Source of the DNA: an uncultured Desulfovibrio sp.
GTDB lineage: Bacteria; Desulfobacterota; Desulfovibrionia; Desulfovibrionales; Desulfovibrionaceae
DNA: 64,000 nt
Direction: 5' to 3'
Assembly: GCA_913063155.1 (NCBI GenBank)
Contig: CAJXYU010000003.1
Span: forward strand, 1 to 64,000
In this document: positions 18,759 through 27,511 of the stretch, one piece after another
Layout: each line of letters begins with the position of its first letter
Position numbering within the stretch: position 1 is the first letter of the stretch
Made by a program: the position numbers and the translations under genes
Notes under the pieces: generated by a model
Seen by the model: the letters and a program-made list of their open reading frames with translations, nothing else
Databases searched by the model: none
Told to the model about the DNA's origin: nothing

Positions 18759-19769
18759 TTACTTGACACGGACCATGTCGGTTCCGATCACGGTCGCCAT
18801 CACTGTTCTCTTGCTTTGCAAATTGCGGACCGTCACCTTCTGGCCCAGATGGGCGTCCTCAAGCGCCTTGCCCCTGGCGGTCAGCTGGATTCGCTTGTTC
18901 TTATAGACCAGGGTGACCATGCCGCCCTTGGTGACCATGGGCATGGGTTCCAGGTTGTCCATACGGAACGGCTGCCCGGTCCCCACGGGGCGTACGACCC
19001 GCCAGGAACCGCCCTCCCCGTCCCAAATCTGGGTATTGTAGGCCAGGTTCTTTTTGACGAAAGTGATCTTGTCCGGGGTCAGTCGCTCATAGCGATTCAC
19101 AGGGCGGGCCGCGCACGGCACAGCCTTCCAGACATTAATGAACACCGTGCCCGCAACCTTGCGGTTTGTCTTTCCGTCCGGGGTGACGGATTCCATGTAA
19201 AAACGGACTGTTCCCGGCTTGACGCCATTGGGAAGGCTCAGTTTCAATTTGTCGAACTTGTCAGGGAAAAAGAAATTGGGCGGCAGCGTCAGTTTCTTGA
19301 GTTCCACGTCATCGCCCAAAGCCTTGGCTCGAACCGTCAAAAAGGCGACGACCTCCCGATGCACGGCCTGGGAATCAAGAACCTTGCCTCCGGTTTGGAT
19401 GAACATGCGGGAAGGAAGCACGCATTGCTCGACATAATCCCCAAGGTAGTAACGGAGGATACCTTCAAGTTTGTGTCGGGGGATACTCACGGGACGGCCT
19501 TTGCGTTCAGAGGCCTTCCACAGCCGTACGGCGGACAACTTTTCCCATGTTTTGCTGTCGTAGTCGCCCACCGGAGAGGCGATATCGCCGAGCAGGACGA
19601 CCGGCCCCTCCACGCTGACCGCGTCGCTCACCTTGATACGCCATTCCCCGGAAGCTCCGGCCTGAACGGTTATGCCGATGAGCAGCGCGAACATCACCAT
19701 GCCGAGAATGACGACATGAAAGCGCTTCTTCTTTCCTGAACCGGTAAAACGTCCGTGCATTTTGTTCAT
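18759..19769 (-). CDS. flgA: Flagellar P-ring assembly chaperone FlgA
   Basis: About 336 residues from ATG 19769, preceded by GGGAAGG. FlgA is the periplasmic chaperone for P-ring formation. One N-terminal membrane/signal segment (FHVVILGMVMFALLIGITVQA) is followed by a long body. The C-terminal SAF/ChapFlgA domain has GQPFRMDNLEP and VTLVYKNKRIQLTARGKALEDAHLGQKVTVRNLQSKRT in part. It is longer than enteric FlgA (~220), as in other deltaproteobacteria. Its stop lies 16 bp before flgH. Confidence 0.9.
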   Translation of the reverse strand: MNKMHGRFTGSGKKKRFHVVILGMVMFALLIGITVQAGASGEWRIKVSDAVSVEGPVVLLGDIASPVGDYDSKTWEKLSAVRLWKASERKGRPVSIPRHKLEGILRYYLGDYVEQCVLPSRMFIQTGGKVLDSQAVHREVVAFLTVRAKALGDDVELKKLTLPPNFFFPDKFDKLKLSLPNGVKPGTVRFYMESVTPDGKTNRKVAGTVFINVWKAVPCAARPVNRYERLTPDKITFVKKNLAYNTQIWDGEGGSWRVVRPVGTGQPFRMDNLEPMPMVTKGGMVTLVYKNKRIQLTARGKALEDAHLGQKVTVRNLQSKRTVMATVIGTDMVRVK

Positions 19770-19831
19770 GATAAACCTTCCCTGCACTGGGCTTTCCGCC
19801 ACACCCGCGCGCGGCGGCCATTCAATCAAAA

Positions 19832-20614
19832 CTACCGCTTCACGTTGATTGCGGTCTGAAGCATGGAATCTGAGGTGGTAATGGCCTTGGAGTTCAGTTC
19901 AAATCCTCTCTGGCCCACGATCAGGCCCACCATTTCGTCCACCATTTCCACGTTGGAACCTTCCAGGAATCCCTGGGACAGGGTTCCGAAATTGTCGGAG
20001 CCGGGAGTGCCCTCAACTGCGTCGCCGGAAGCCTCGGTCTCCACGTAGAGATTGCGTCCCACGGCATTCAGGCCCGCGGGGTTGATGAAGGTATAGAGCG
20101 GGATGTTGCCGGAAGCCAGGGCAGTGCCGGCCTTGTCCTGTGCCTCGATGGTGCCGTCCTCGGTAATGACCAGGTTCACGGTCTCCGCGGGCACGGTGAA
20201 CTCAGGCTGCAGCGGGTAGCCGTTGGCGGTGACGATCTTGCCTTCGCTGTCCAGCTTGAATGAACCGGCGCGGGTATACACGTCCTCGCCGTTCTGCTGC
20301 ACCTTGAAAAAACCGTCCCCCTCGATGGCGACATCCAGCGGGTTGCCGGTGTTCTTGTAGTCGCCCTGGGTGAAGAACTTGTGCACCGTCACGGTCCTGA
20401 CGCCCATGCCCACCTGCATGCCCGTGGGGATGCGGTTGCCGTCCTGGTTGAGGGTGCCGGCTATTTTGAGCGTCTGGTACATGAGGTCCTCGAACTCGGC
20501 CCTGCTCTTCTTGAAGGCCGTGGTGTTCACGTTGGCCAGGTTGTTGGACAGCACGTCGATATGCTTCTGTTGCGCCACCATACCCGTGGCCGCCGTCCAT
20601 AATGAACGCATCAT
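19832..20614 (-). CDS. flgG: Flagellar distal rod protein FlgG
   Basis: A 260-residue distal rod protein. The N-terminal signature SLWTAATGMVAQQKHIDVLSNNLANVNT in overlapping pieces, the central IEGDGFFKVQ, and the C-terminal EMVDEMVGLIVGQRGFELNSKAI region are all canonical. GGAGG precedes the double ATG. It follows flgF by 17 bp and precedes flgA. Length is as expected. Confidence 0.97.
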   Translation of the reverse strand: MMRSLWTAATGMVAQQKHIDVLSNNLANVNTTAFKKSRAEFEDLMYQTLKIAGTLNQDGNRIPTGMQVGMGVRTVTVHKFFTQGDYKNTGNPLDVAIEGDGFFKVQQNGEDVYTRAGSFKLDSEGKIVTANGYPLQPEFTVPAETVNLVITEDGTIEAQDKAGTALASGNIPLYTFINPAGLNAVGRNLYVETEASGDAVEGTPGSDNFGTLSQGFLEGSNVEMVDEMVGLIVGQRGFELNSKAITTSDSMLQTAINVKR

Positions 20615-20631
20615 GGTCCGTATCCTCCTGA

Positions 20632-21411
20632 TTATGATTGTCTGCCGACCTGCGTCAGCAGCTTGGTATCAAGTTCACTGTCGCCGCGGATGACCTTGGT
20701 GTAGGCCTCGAACGCACGCTGCGTCTCGATCATGGCCACCATTTCCGTGACCACTTCGACATTGCCTTTTTCCAGGTATCCCTGCTCGACCACGGCGTCC
20801 TCCGCCTCGATTTCCTCGGCGGCGCCGCCCTCCTTGATGCGGTAGGCGTTCTTGCCCACCTTTTCCAACTGGGTCAGGTCCGTAACTGTGACGACGTCGA
20901 GTTGCGCCACCTGGTCGTCTCCCACGCGCAGCGCGCCGCCGCCGTCCGCCTGGATCGTGGCCGTGGGCGGCAGGTCAATGGGACTGCCACCGCCCAGAAC
21001 AGGATGTCCTTCCGGCGTCATGAGCGTGCCTTCCGCGCTGACCACAAAATTGCCCGCACGGGTCAGAAGCTGCTCGTCGCCAACCTGGATCTTGAAAAAT
21101 CCTTCGCCGGAAATGGCGAAATCCAACTGGTTGCCGGTCTGTTTGAGACTCCCCTGAGAAAAATCGATCTGCTGGTCGGACAAACGAGGCCGCGCCATAA
21201 CGTTGGGCTTGGGCCACATGTCCTTGTCGCGAAGGAACGGCTTGGCGTCACCCAGGTAATCGTGGGCGAAACGCTGGAACGTGTCGTGAAAGGCGATTTT
21301 ATCCTTCTTGTAGGACGTCGTGTTCACGTTCGCCAAATTATTGGCGATGGTGGACATCCTGAGTTCATTGGATAAAGCGCCGAATAGTGCGCTAAATGTA
21401 CTGTCTCTCAT
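20632..21411 (-). CDS. flgF: Flagellar basal-body rod protein FlgF
   Basis: About 259 residues from ATG 21411, chosen because AGGAGG lies 7 bp upstream; the frame runs further upstream without support. It is a FlgF/FlgG-type hook-basal body protein with STIANNLANVNTTSYKKDK at the N-terminus and GNVEVVTEMVAMIETQRAFEAY at the C-terminus. The order before flgG indicates FlgF, the proximal rod protein. A sigma-54 promoter lies 31-45 bp upstream, making it the first gene of flgFGAHIJ. Confidence 0.9.
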   Translation of the reverse strand: MRDSTFSALFGALSNELRMSTIANNLANVNTTSYKKDKIAFHDTFQRFAHDYLGDAKPFLRDKDMWPKPNVMARPRLSDQQIDFSQGSLKQTGNQLDFAISGEGFFKIQVGDEQLLTRAGNFVVSAEGTLMTPEGHPVLGGGSPIDLPPTATIQADGGGALRVGDDQVAQLDVVTVTDLTQLEKVGKNAYRIKEGGAAEEIEAEDAVVEQGYLEKGNVEVVTEMVAMIETQRAFEAYTKVIRGDSELDTKLLTQVGRQS

Positions 21412-21441
21412 GGGAGTTCCTCCTGTTCGCCATGCAGTTTT

Positions 21442-21456
21442 GCAACATGCGGGCCA
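21442..21456 (-). promoter_or_regulatory. Sigma-54 promoter of flgFGAHIJ
   Basis: The minus strand reads TGGCCCGCATGTTGCA, which is TGGC-N7-TTGC and matches TGGCACG-N4-TTGCW at all but one fixed position. The predicted start near 21430 gives an ~18-nt leader containing the AGGAGG of flgF. Confidence 0.82.
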
Positions 21457-21500
21457 AGAGCGGAAAACAAAGGAAATCGAAAGCGCACCCCGGACTTCTG

Positions 21501-21527
21501 TTGACATCCATATCCAATATGTATAAA
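21501..21527 (+). promoter_or_regulatory. Sigma-70-type promoter of tRNA-Gly
   Basis: TTGACA at 21501-21506 and TATAAA at 21522-21527, 15 bp apart, end 15 bp before the tRNA. The consensus -35 supports a strong stable-RNA promoter, although the spacer is short. Confidence 0.6.
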
Positions 21528-21542
21528 TGGACACGTTTTCAG

Positions 21543-21618
21543 GCGGGTGTATCTCAGCTGGTAGAGTACAAGCTTCCCAAGCTTGGTGTCGCGGGTTCGA
21601 TCCCCGTCACCCGCTCCA
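21543..21618 (+). tRNA. tRNA-Gly (anticodon CCC)
   Basis: A 76-nt tRNA with a 7-bp acceptor stem (GCGGGTG/CACCCGC), D arm, anticodon stem CAAGC/GCTTG around the loop TTCCCAA (anticodon CCC at 21576-21578), TTCGATC T-loop and an encoded CCA end. It reads GGG codons. It stands directly before rimP-nusA, the place where enteric bacteria have metY. Confidence 0.95.
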
Positions 21619-21626
21619 GACCTTAG

Positions 21627-21700
21627 GCAGGAAGGGGTCGCCCTTTCCTGCTTGGTTGTCCGCGACGGTGGGCCCCTAGGGTCCGCCTTTATTATTTTAT
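21627..21700 (+). promoter_or_regulatory. Two-hairpin leader / attenuator before rimP-nusA
   Basis: Hairpin 1 (21627-21651) pairs GCAGGAAGGG with CCCTTTCCTGC. Hairpin 2 (21667-21687) pairs GGTGGGCCC with GGGTCCGCC over a CTA loop and is followed by TTTATTATTTT, an intrinsic terminator shape. It ends 16 bp before the rimP ATG. It could end the tRNA transcript or attenuate the operon. Hairpin 2 was derived by hand pairing. Confidence 0.6.
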
Positions 21701-21715
21701 TGAGGTAGTGAAAGT

Positions 21716-22177
21716 ATGAGACAGAACGCTTTTGAAAGAACTCTGGTCGATTTGGTGCGGCCCGAGGTGGAATCCCTGGGATTCACCTTCTGGGGTCTGA
21801 CCTCCCCTTCGGCCGGATCAAAGCGTGTCATACGTATCTATATTGACGGCCCGGACGGCGTGAGCATCGACAACTGCGCAGAAGTGAGCAGGCAGGTGGG
21901 ACTCGTCCTTGAGGTGGAAGACATCGTCAGCGGTGCGTTCACCCTCGAAGTTTCTTCCCCGGGCTTGGAACGGAAGTTTTTTACTTTGGAACAGCTAGGC
22001 GAATACGTGGGCCGCACCATCGAGGTGAAACTCGCCATTCCGGTCAACAACAGACGCAACTTCAAGGGAGCCCTCAAGGAGCTCTCTCCCGCCGGGTTTG
22101 TCCTGGCCATGGGAGACGAGGATACGACCCTGGACTGGGATGCGGTTAAGGAAGCCAAGCTCGTTCACGAGTTCTAG
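21716..22177 (+). CDS. rimP: Ribosome maturation factor RimP
   Basis: A 153-residue protein needed for 30S subunit maturation. The N-terminal FERTLVDLVRPEVESLGF and the VIRIYIDGPDGVSIDNCAEVSRQVG signature, then the SPGLERKF motif, are diagnostic. It is the first protein gene of the rimP-nusA-infB operon, with GAGG upstream of the ATG. A 57-bp gap precedes the chosen nusA start. Confidence 0.95.
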   Translation: MRQNAFERTLVDLVRPEVESLGFTFWGLTSPSAGSKRVIRIYIDGPDGVSIDNCAEVSRQVGLVLEVEDIVSGAFTLEVSSPGLERKFFTLEQLGEYVGRTIEVKLAIPVNNRRNFKGALKELSPAGFVLAMGDEDTTLDWDAVKEAKLVHEF

Positions 22178-22234
22178 CAAACTGGCTTTTGCCGGTGCGC
22201 AATGAAGCGCCCACGGCAGGGGCGGAGGTTCAGC

Positions 22235-23617
22235 ATGTCGGAACTGAAAAAAGCAATTGATCAAATCAGCAAGGACAGGGGTATCGACCGTGATCTCCTG
22301 ATCGACACTCTTGAGGAAGCTGTCCGTTCGGCAGTGCACCGCAAGTATGGCGATACCATGGACATTGAAGTCACCTTCAACGAGGATACCGGCGAGATCG
22401 ACGTCTACCAGTTCAAGGTGGTCGTCAAGGAAGTCCATGACGAGATCAGTGAAATCACGCTTGAAGAAGCGACCAACCACGACCCCAATGTCCAGCTGGA
22501 CGACGAAATGGGCTTCAAGCTCGCCATCGAGGATCTGGGCCGCATTGCCGCCCAGAGCGCCAAGCAGGTCATCATCCAGCGTATGCGCGATGCCGAGCAG
22601 GAGATCATTTACGAAGAATACAAGGACCGCGTGGCGGAAATCGTCAGCGGCATCATCCAGCGCCGCGACCGCACCGGCTGGATCATCAACCTGGGCCGCA
22701 CCGAAGCGCTGCTGCCCAAGGACGAGCAGATCCCCCGCGAACGCTACAAGCGCGGCGACCGCGTCCAGGCATACGTCATTGACGTTCTGAAGGAATCCCG
22801 CGGTCCCCAGGTCGTCGTCTCCAGGTCCCACCCGGATTACATGGCCGAGCTGTTCAAGCGCGAGGTACCGGAAGTGGCCGACAGCACGGTCAAGATCATG
22901 GGCGTCGCCCGCGATCCAGGCTTACGCGCCAAGGTGGCCGTATCTTCCCGGGATCGCGATGTGGACCCTGTAGGCGCCTGTGTGGGCATCCGCGGCTCCC
23001 GCATCCAGAACGTGGTGCAGGAACTCAAGGGCGAGCGCATCGACATCGTGGTCTGGAGCCCGGATATCGCCCGTTACGCGCAGCACGCACTCTCCCCGGC
23101 CGTGATCACCCGCATCATGGTGGACGATGAAGAGGAGACCCTGGAAGTGGTCGTTCCAGACGATCAACTGACCCTGGCCATCGGCCGCAAGGGGCAGAAC
23201 GTCAAGCTGGCCTCCAGACTGCTGGGCTGGAAAATCGACATCTTTACCGAAACCCGCCACGCCGAGATGCATGCCGCCCGCAAGGGAATGGATCAGATCG
23301 CCAGCGTGGCCGAGGTAAGCATCGACACCTTCATCAATGCGGGTTTCGAGACCACCGAATCCTTGGCATTGGCCACGGACGAGGAACTCCTCGCCGTGGA
23401 AGGCCTCGACGAGAGCCGCATCGCCGAGATGCGTGCCGCCATCAACATGCTGGGCTTGCTCCCCCAGGTGGGCGAAGAGTCTTCCGAAGAGGTCGAGGAA
23501 ACGTCCGAAGCGGCGACCGAAGCCGAGACCGAAGCCGAGACCGAAGCGGTCGAAACGGCCGAGGGACAGCCCGAAGAGGCGGATGAATCCGCCGGAGACG
23601 AAGAGTCCAAGGAATAG
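22235..23617 (+). CDS. nusA: Transcription termination/antitermination factor NusA
   Basis: About 460 residues from ATG 22235, chosen because GGAGG precedes it; the ATG at 22202 has no ribosome binding site. Domains in order are the N-terminal RNA-polymerase-binding domain, S1 (about 125-190), two KH domains (about 195-340), and a helix-hairpin-helix-rich part to about 410. The last ~50 residues are an acidic tail with ETEAETEAETEA repeats. NusA binds RNA polymerase and modulates pausing. ylxR starts immediately after its stop. Confidence 0.96.
   Translation: MSELKKAIDQISKDRGIDRDLLIDTLEEAVRSAVHRKYGDTMDIEVTFNEDTGEIDVYQFKVVVKEVHDEISEITLEEATNHDPNVQLDDEMGFKLAIEDLGRIAAQSAKQVIIQRMRDAEQEIIYEEYKDRVAEIVSGIIQRRDRTGWIINLGRTEALLPKDEQIPRERYKRGDRVQAYVIDVLKESRGPQVVVSRSHPDYMAELFKREVPEVADSTVKIMGVARDPGLRAKVAVSSRDRDVDPVGACVGIRGSRIQNVVQELKGERIDIVVWSPDIARYAQHALSPAVITRIMVDDEEETLEVVVPDDQLTLAIGRKGQNVKLASRLLGWKIDIFTETRHAEMHAARKGMDQIASVAEVSIDTFINAGFETTESLALATDEELLAVEGLDESRIAEMRAAINMLGLLPQVGEESSEEVEETSEAATEAETEAETEAVETAEGQPEEADESAGDEESKE
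23519..23557 (+). repeat. Short tandem repeat in the nusA 3' end
   Basis: About three copies of a 12-base unit (GCCGAGACCGAA) encode the acidic Ala-Glu-Thr-Glu tail of NusA. Such in-frame repeats can vary in copy number by slippage. Confidence 0.7.
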
Positions 23618-23899
23618 ATGGGCGCAAGCAAAAAGGAACCGGCCGTACACGAGCCGGTCCGCATGTGCGTCATCTGCCGTGAACGCCACCCGAAACGGGA
23701 GCTTGCACGGTATGTCTGTCCAAGATCGGGGCGCGGGGGCGCTCCACTCGGGGAATCAGGGTCGGACGGCCTGATTCCCGACCCGGACCAGGTGTTGCCT
23801 GGACGCGGGTTCTATATATGCGGCAAGGCCGACTGCCGGATGAAATTTGAAAAAGCACAAGTCGGCCTGAAGAAGAAATGCAAGGGGGAAACTCTATGA
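23618..23899 (+). CDS. YlxR (DUF448) RNA-binding-type protein
   Basis: A 93-residue YlxR-family protein with the zinc-like Cys arrangement [18 protein letters not shown] and the C-terminal [13 protein letters not shown]. The family is almost always found between nusA and infB and is thought to bind RNA or act as a nucleoid/transcription factor. Its ATG follows the nusA stop directly, and its stop overlaps the infB start (ATGA). An insertion rich in Gly/Ser lies between the two motifs. Confidence 0.9.
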   Translation: MGASKKEPAVHEPVRMCVICRERHPKRELARYVCPRSGRGGAPLGESGSDGLIPDPDQVLPGRGFYICGKADCRMKFEKAQVGLKKKCKGETL

Positions 23900-26790
23900 C
23901 GGCAAAACAGAGGGTAAAAGACCTGGCAGCTGAGCTTGGCCTCGGCTACAAGGATATTCTTCAACATCTTCGCGAGATTGGTGTACAGGCCAAAAGCCAG
24001 ATGAGCACCATCAGTGCGGAAGATGTGGAGCAACTCAAGGAAGCGCTGAAACCCGACGGCCCCAAGACCGAAGTGGTCCGGCGCGAAGTTCAACCCGGCG
24101 TCATCGTGCGCCGCAGAAAGCAGAGCAAAAAGCCCGGCAAGGCCGAAGCCGCTCCTGCCGAAGAACCTTCCGCAGAAGAAGCAACTCCCGTGGAAAGCCC
24201 GGTGGAAGAAGCCGCCGAGGTGACAACCGAAGAGGCCGCTGAGGTCGTTGCTGAAAAGGCCCCCGAAGCAGAAGACAAGCCGCAAACCGAAGCCGCAAAA
24301 TCCCCCGCCAAGAAAGCGGCCAAGAAAGAAGAATTCAAGGGTGCACGCATCGTGAAGCCCGCTCCGTCCGAGCAGCCCGCCCCCGAGGCTGAAAAGGTTG
24401 AAATCCCGGCCGAAGAACCTGCCGTCGAAGCTGAGGCCGAAGCCGTCGAGGAACCCAAGCCCGAGGCGAAGAAAGCAGCCAAGACCGTGGAAGAAGAAGC
24501 CAAGACGGAAAAGGCTCCGGAGAAAACGGAAGCCGCCCCCGAAAAGGCCGAAGCAAAGGCGAAAAAGCCCGAATCCAAGAAGGAAAAGGCTGCAAAGCCC
24601 GAGCAGGCTGACGACAAGAAGAAAAAGAAAAAGAAAAAGCGCAAGGAACCCGAGGCCCCCAAGGTTCGAATCATTTCCATGCCCGATCCGGAAGAGGTGG
24701 CCCGCCGCGAAGCCCAAAAGGCCGTGGAGCAAATGACTCCCGCCGGCCGACGCGGTCCGCGCAACGGCGCCCCCGGACGCGGGCGCCCCGAACAGCGCAA
24801 CGGGGCACGGCCTGCAGCACCCGGCACCGCGCCGGATCCGGGACAACCGGATGGCCGCAGTCGCAAGAAGCGCAAGAAAGACCGCAGAGTCGTGGAATTC
24901 TCCAACGACGGCCCGCGCGGTCGCGAGCGCGAGTTCGGCGGTCCGGGCGCCCGCGGGAAAAAGGGCAAGAAAGGCCGCAGGGGCGCTCCCCAGCAGGTCA
25001 AGCATGAAGTGACCGCCGCCCCCATGAAGGCCGCCAAGCGCAAAATCAAATTCAACGAGGCCATCCGCCTGTCCGACATGGCCCACCAGATGGGCATCAA
25101 GGCCCAGGACCTGATCAAGGCCCTGTTCGGCATGGGTGTCATGGCCACCATCAACCAGTCCCTGGACCTGGACACCACCACCCTGCTCGCCTCCGAGTTC
25201 GGGTACGAAGTGGAAAACGTGTCCTTCGACGAGCAGGAATTCCTGATCCCGACGGAATCCGACAAACCCGAAGAACTCAAACCACGTCCGCCGGTGGTGA
25301 CCATCATGGGTCACGTCGACCACGGTAAGACCTCCCTGCTGGACGCCATCCGTCAGACCAACGTCACCGACGGCGAAGCAGGCGGCATCACCCAGCACAT
25401 CGGCGCGTACCACGTCAAGACCGGACGCGGCGAAGTGGTCTTCCTGGATACCCCGGGGCACGAAGCGTTCACCACCATGCGTATGCGCGGCGCCCAGGTC
25501 ACCGACATCGTCATCCTCGTGGTCGCCGCCGACGACGGCGTCATGGACCAGACCCGCGAGGCCATCGCCCACTCCAAGGCGGCGGGCGTGCCCATCGTGG
25601 TCGCCGTGAACAAAGTGGACAAGGAAGGCGCCAACCCGGACAACGTCAAGCGAGAGCTGGCCGAACTGGGACTCATCCCCGAGGACTGGGGCGGAGAAAC
25701 CATCTTCGCCCACGTTTCCGCCAAGATGCGCACCGGCCTGGATGAACTGCTGGAAATGGTTCTCCTGCAGGCGGAAGTGCTGGAGCTCAAGGCCAACCCG
25801 GACAAACCCGCGCGCGGACACATCGTGGAAGCGAAGCTGGACAAGGGCCGGGGCCCGGTGGGCACAATGCTCATCGCCGAAGGCACCATCAAGCAATCCG
25901 ACAGCTTTGTCTGCGGCGTGTATCACGGCAAGGTCAGGGCCATGTTCAATGACCAGGGCAAGAAGATCAAAAAGGCCGGACCGGCCATCCCGGTCGAGAT
26001 CCAAGGCTTTGACGGCATTCCCGAGGCCGGTGACGAGCTCATCGTGGTGACCGACGAAAAGGTCGCCCGCCGCATCGCCCAGACCCGCATGCAGAAGCAG
26101 CGCGAAAAGGAACTGGCCGGCAAGTCCAAGGTCACCCTGGAGTCCTTCCTGGCTTCCAAGCCCGACGAAGAGGCCCAGACCCTGAACCTGATCCTCAAGG
26201 CCGACGTGCAGGGTTCCCTGGAGGCGGTCACCGAGGCGCTCAACAAGCTCAGCACCGACGAGGTCAAGATCAACGTGGTCCACGGCGGCGCAGGGGCCAT
26301 CACCGAGTCCGACATCCTTCTGGCGGGCGCTTCCGAGGCCATCATCATCGGCTTCAACGTGCGTCCGAACCTGAAGGTCAAGGAGATCGCCGAACAGGAA
26401 AACGTGGAAATCCGTTTCTACGACATCATCTACAAACTGGTGAACGAGGTGAAGGACGCCATGAGCGGCATGCTCACCCCGGACATCGAGGAAGTCTACC
26501 TCGGCCAGGCCGAAGTCCGCGACACCTTCAACGTGCCCAAGGTCGGCACGGTCGCAGGGTGTGCGGTCCTGGACGGCAAGATCACCCGCAACGCCAAGGT
26601 CCGCCTGCTGCGCGGCGGCGTGGTCACCTACACCGGCGAACTGGCATCCCTGAAACGCTTCAAGGACGACGTCAAGGAAGTGGCCAAGGGATACGAGTGC
26701 GGCATGGGACTCGAGAAATTCAACGACATCAAGGTCGGCGACACCATCGAAGCCTTCGAGCTGAAAGAAGTGGCCCGCACCATTGACTAA
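23896..26790 (+). CDS. infB: Translation initiation factor IF-2
   Basis: 964 residues from ATG 23896 (GGGGGAAA upstream; overlaps the ylxR stop). IF-2 delivers initiator tRNA to the 30S subunit. The N-terminal IF2 domain (about 1-55) is followed by ~340 residues of Lys/Glu/Ala/Pro low-complexity sequence, an Arg/Gly-rich stretch and a second IF2_N domain (about 385-435). The G domain has [12 protein letters not shown] near residue 471, DTPGHEAF and NKVDK, and domains II-IV follow. The long disordered N-terminus is typical of GC-rich deltaproteobacteria. Confidence 0.97.
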   Translation: MTAKQRVKDLAAELGLGYKDILQHLREIGVQAKSQMSTISAEDVEQLKEALKPDGPKTEVVRREVQPGVIVRRRKQSKKPGKAEAAPAEEPSAEEATPVESPVEEAAEVTTEEAAEVVAEKAPEAEDKPQTEAAKSPAKKAAKKEEFKGARIVKPAPSEQPAPEAEKVEIPAEEPAVEAEAEAVEEPKPEAKKAAKTVEEEAKTEKAPEKTEAAPEKAEAKAKKPESKKEKAAKPEQADDKKKKKKKKRKEPEAPKVRIISMPDPEEVARREAQKAVEQMTPAGRRGPRNGAPGRGRPEQRNGARPAAPGTAPDPGQPDGRSRKKRKKDRRVVEFSNDGPRGREREFGGPGARGKKGKKGRRGAPQQVKHEVTAAPMKAAKRKIKFNEAIRLSDMAHQMGIKAQDLIKALFGMGVMATINQSLDLDTTTLLASEFGYEVENVSFDEQEFLIPTESDKPEELKPRPPVVTIMGHVDHGKTSLLDAIRQTNVTDGEAGGITQHIGAYHVKTGRGEVVFLDTPGHEAFTTMRMRGAQVTDIVILVVAADDGVMDQTREAIAHSKAAGVPIVVAVNKVDKEGANPDNVKRELAELGLIPEDWGGETIFAHVSAKMRTGLDELLEMVLLQAEVLELKANPDKPARGHIVEAKLDKGRGPVGTMLIAEGTIKQSDSFVCGVYHGKVRAMFNDQGKKIKKAGPAIPVEIQGFDGIPEAGDELIVVTDEKVARRIAQTRMQKQREKELAGKSKVTLESFLASKPDEEAQTLNLILKADVQGSLEAVTEALNKLSTDEVKINVVHGGAGAITESDILLAGASEAIIIGFNVRPNLKVKEIAEQENVEIRFYDIIYKLVNEVKDAMSGMLTPDIEEVYLGQAEVRDTFNVPKVGTVAGCAVLDGKITRNAKVRLLRGGVVTYTGELASLKRFKDDVKEVAKGYECGMGLEKFNDIKVGDTIEAFELKEVARTID

Positions 26791-26810
26791 CGTGAACCAG
26801 AAATAATGTT

Positions 26811-26848
26811 ATACGGGCGGTTCGGCGTATCCGGGCCGCCCGTATTTT
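26811..26848 (+). terminator. Hairpin after infB
   Basis: ATACGGGCGG (26811-26820) pairs with CCGCCCGTAT (26836-26845), followed by TTTGATAG. The T-run is short, so read-through into the DUF503 gene is likely. Confidence 0.55.
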
Positions 26849-26862
26849 GATAGAAACAGACC

Positions 26863-27156
26863 ATGATCATCGGCATTCTTTCCCTGGAATTCAGGTTGCA
26901 CGGAAACGACTCCCTCAAGGGGAAGCGCAGGGTGGCCAAAAGCCTCAAACAGAAAATCCGCAACAAGTTCAATGTGGCGGTCAGCGAGGTGGAAGCCCAG
27001 GATGTGCACCAGAAACTGGTGCTCGCCGTGGTCACGGTAGCCAACGAGACGGTCAAGGTCGAGTCGCGCCTGGCCAAGGTTCTCGGCATGGTGGAGGACA
27101 TTGCGCCCGCAGAGCTGGTGCATTGCTCCACGGAAGTTTTCAGCGACCAAGGATAA
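26863..27156 (+). CDS. DUF503 (YlxP-like) protein
   Basis: A 97-residue small protein with the family pattern IIGILSLEFRLHGNDSLKGKRRVAKSLKQKIRNKFNVAVSEVE in overlapping form. DUF503/YlxP proteins have a ferredoxin-like fold and nearly always sit between infB and rbfA. A ribosome-linked role has been suggested. The rbfA ATG follows within 5 bp. The ribosome binding site is weak. Confidence 0.88.
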   Translation: MIIGILSLEFRLHGNDSLKGKRRVAKSLKQKIRNKFNVAVSEVEAQDVHQKLVLAVVTVANETVKVESRLAKVLGMVEDIAPAELVHCSTEVFSDQG

Positions 27157-27160
27157 TATT

Positions 27161-27511
27161 ATGAAAATATCTGGACGCAGAAGGGCGACCCGCCTGGGCG
27201 ACCTGATCCTGCGCGAATTGAGCACCATGCTCGTGGAAGAGGTTCAGGACCCCCGACTGGAGTTCGTCACCCTCTCCTCCATACGCATGAACGTGGACAT
27301 GACCGTGGCCGAGGTGTTCTACACCTGCGGCGTCGGCTCGGACAAGGACGAGGCCGCAACCGCCCTTCGCAAGGCAGGCGGCTTCATGCGCTCACAGCTC
27401 GGCCGCAGGATCAAGGTCCGCGCCGTGCCGGAACTGCGCTTCATGTACGATGATTTCCTGGAGAACATGGTCTATGCCAAGCCCGCTGCAGGCGATAGCG
27501 AAGATTCTTAG
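27161..27511 (+). CDS. rbfA: Ribosome-binding factor A
   Basis: A 116-residue RbfA, which binds the 30S subunit during 16S rRNA 5'-end maturation. ATG 27161 has AAGGA upstream; an upstream in-frame ATG at 27101 lies inside the DUF503 gene and is rejected. The KH-like fold signature TRLGDLILRELSTML, the DPRLEFVTLSSIRM segment and the ALRKAGGFMRSQLGRRIKVR segment are diagnostic. The nrnA gene overlaps its 3' end by 38 bp. Confidence 0.95.
   Translation: MKISGRRRATRLGDLILRELSTMLVEEVQDPRLEFVTLSSIRMNVDMTVAEVFYTCGVGSDKDEAATALRKAGGFMRSQLGRRIKVRAVPELRFMYDDFLENMVYAKPAAGDSEDS

Noticed and set aside
23812-26283. 823-codon minus-strand frame opposite infB
   Set aside because: Low-complexity Leu/Gly/Phe-rich translation caused by the Lys/Glu/Ala repeats of IF-2; no start signal and no family resemblance.
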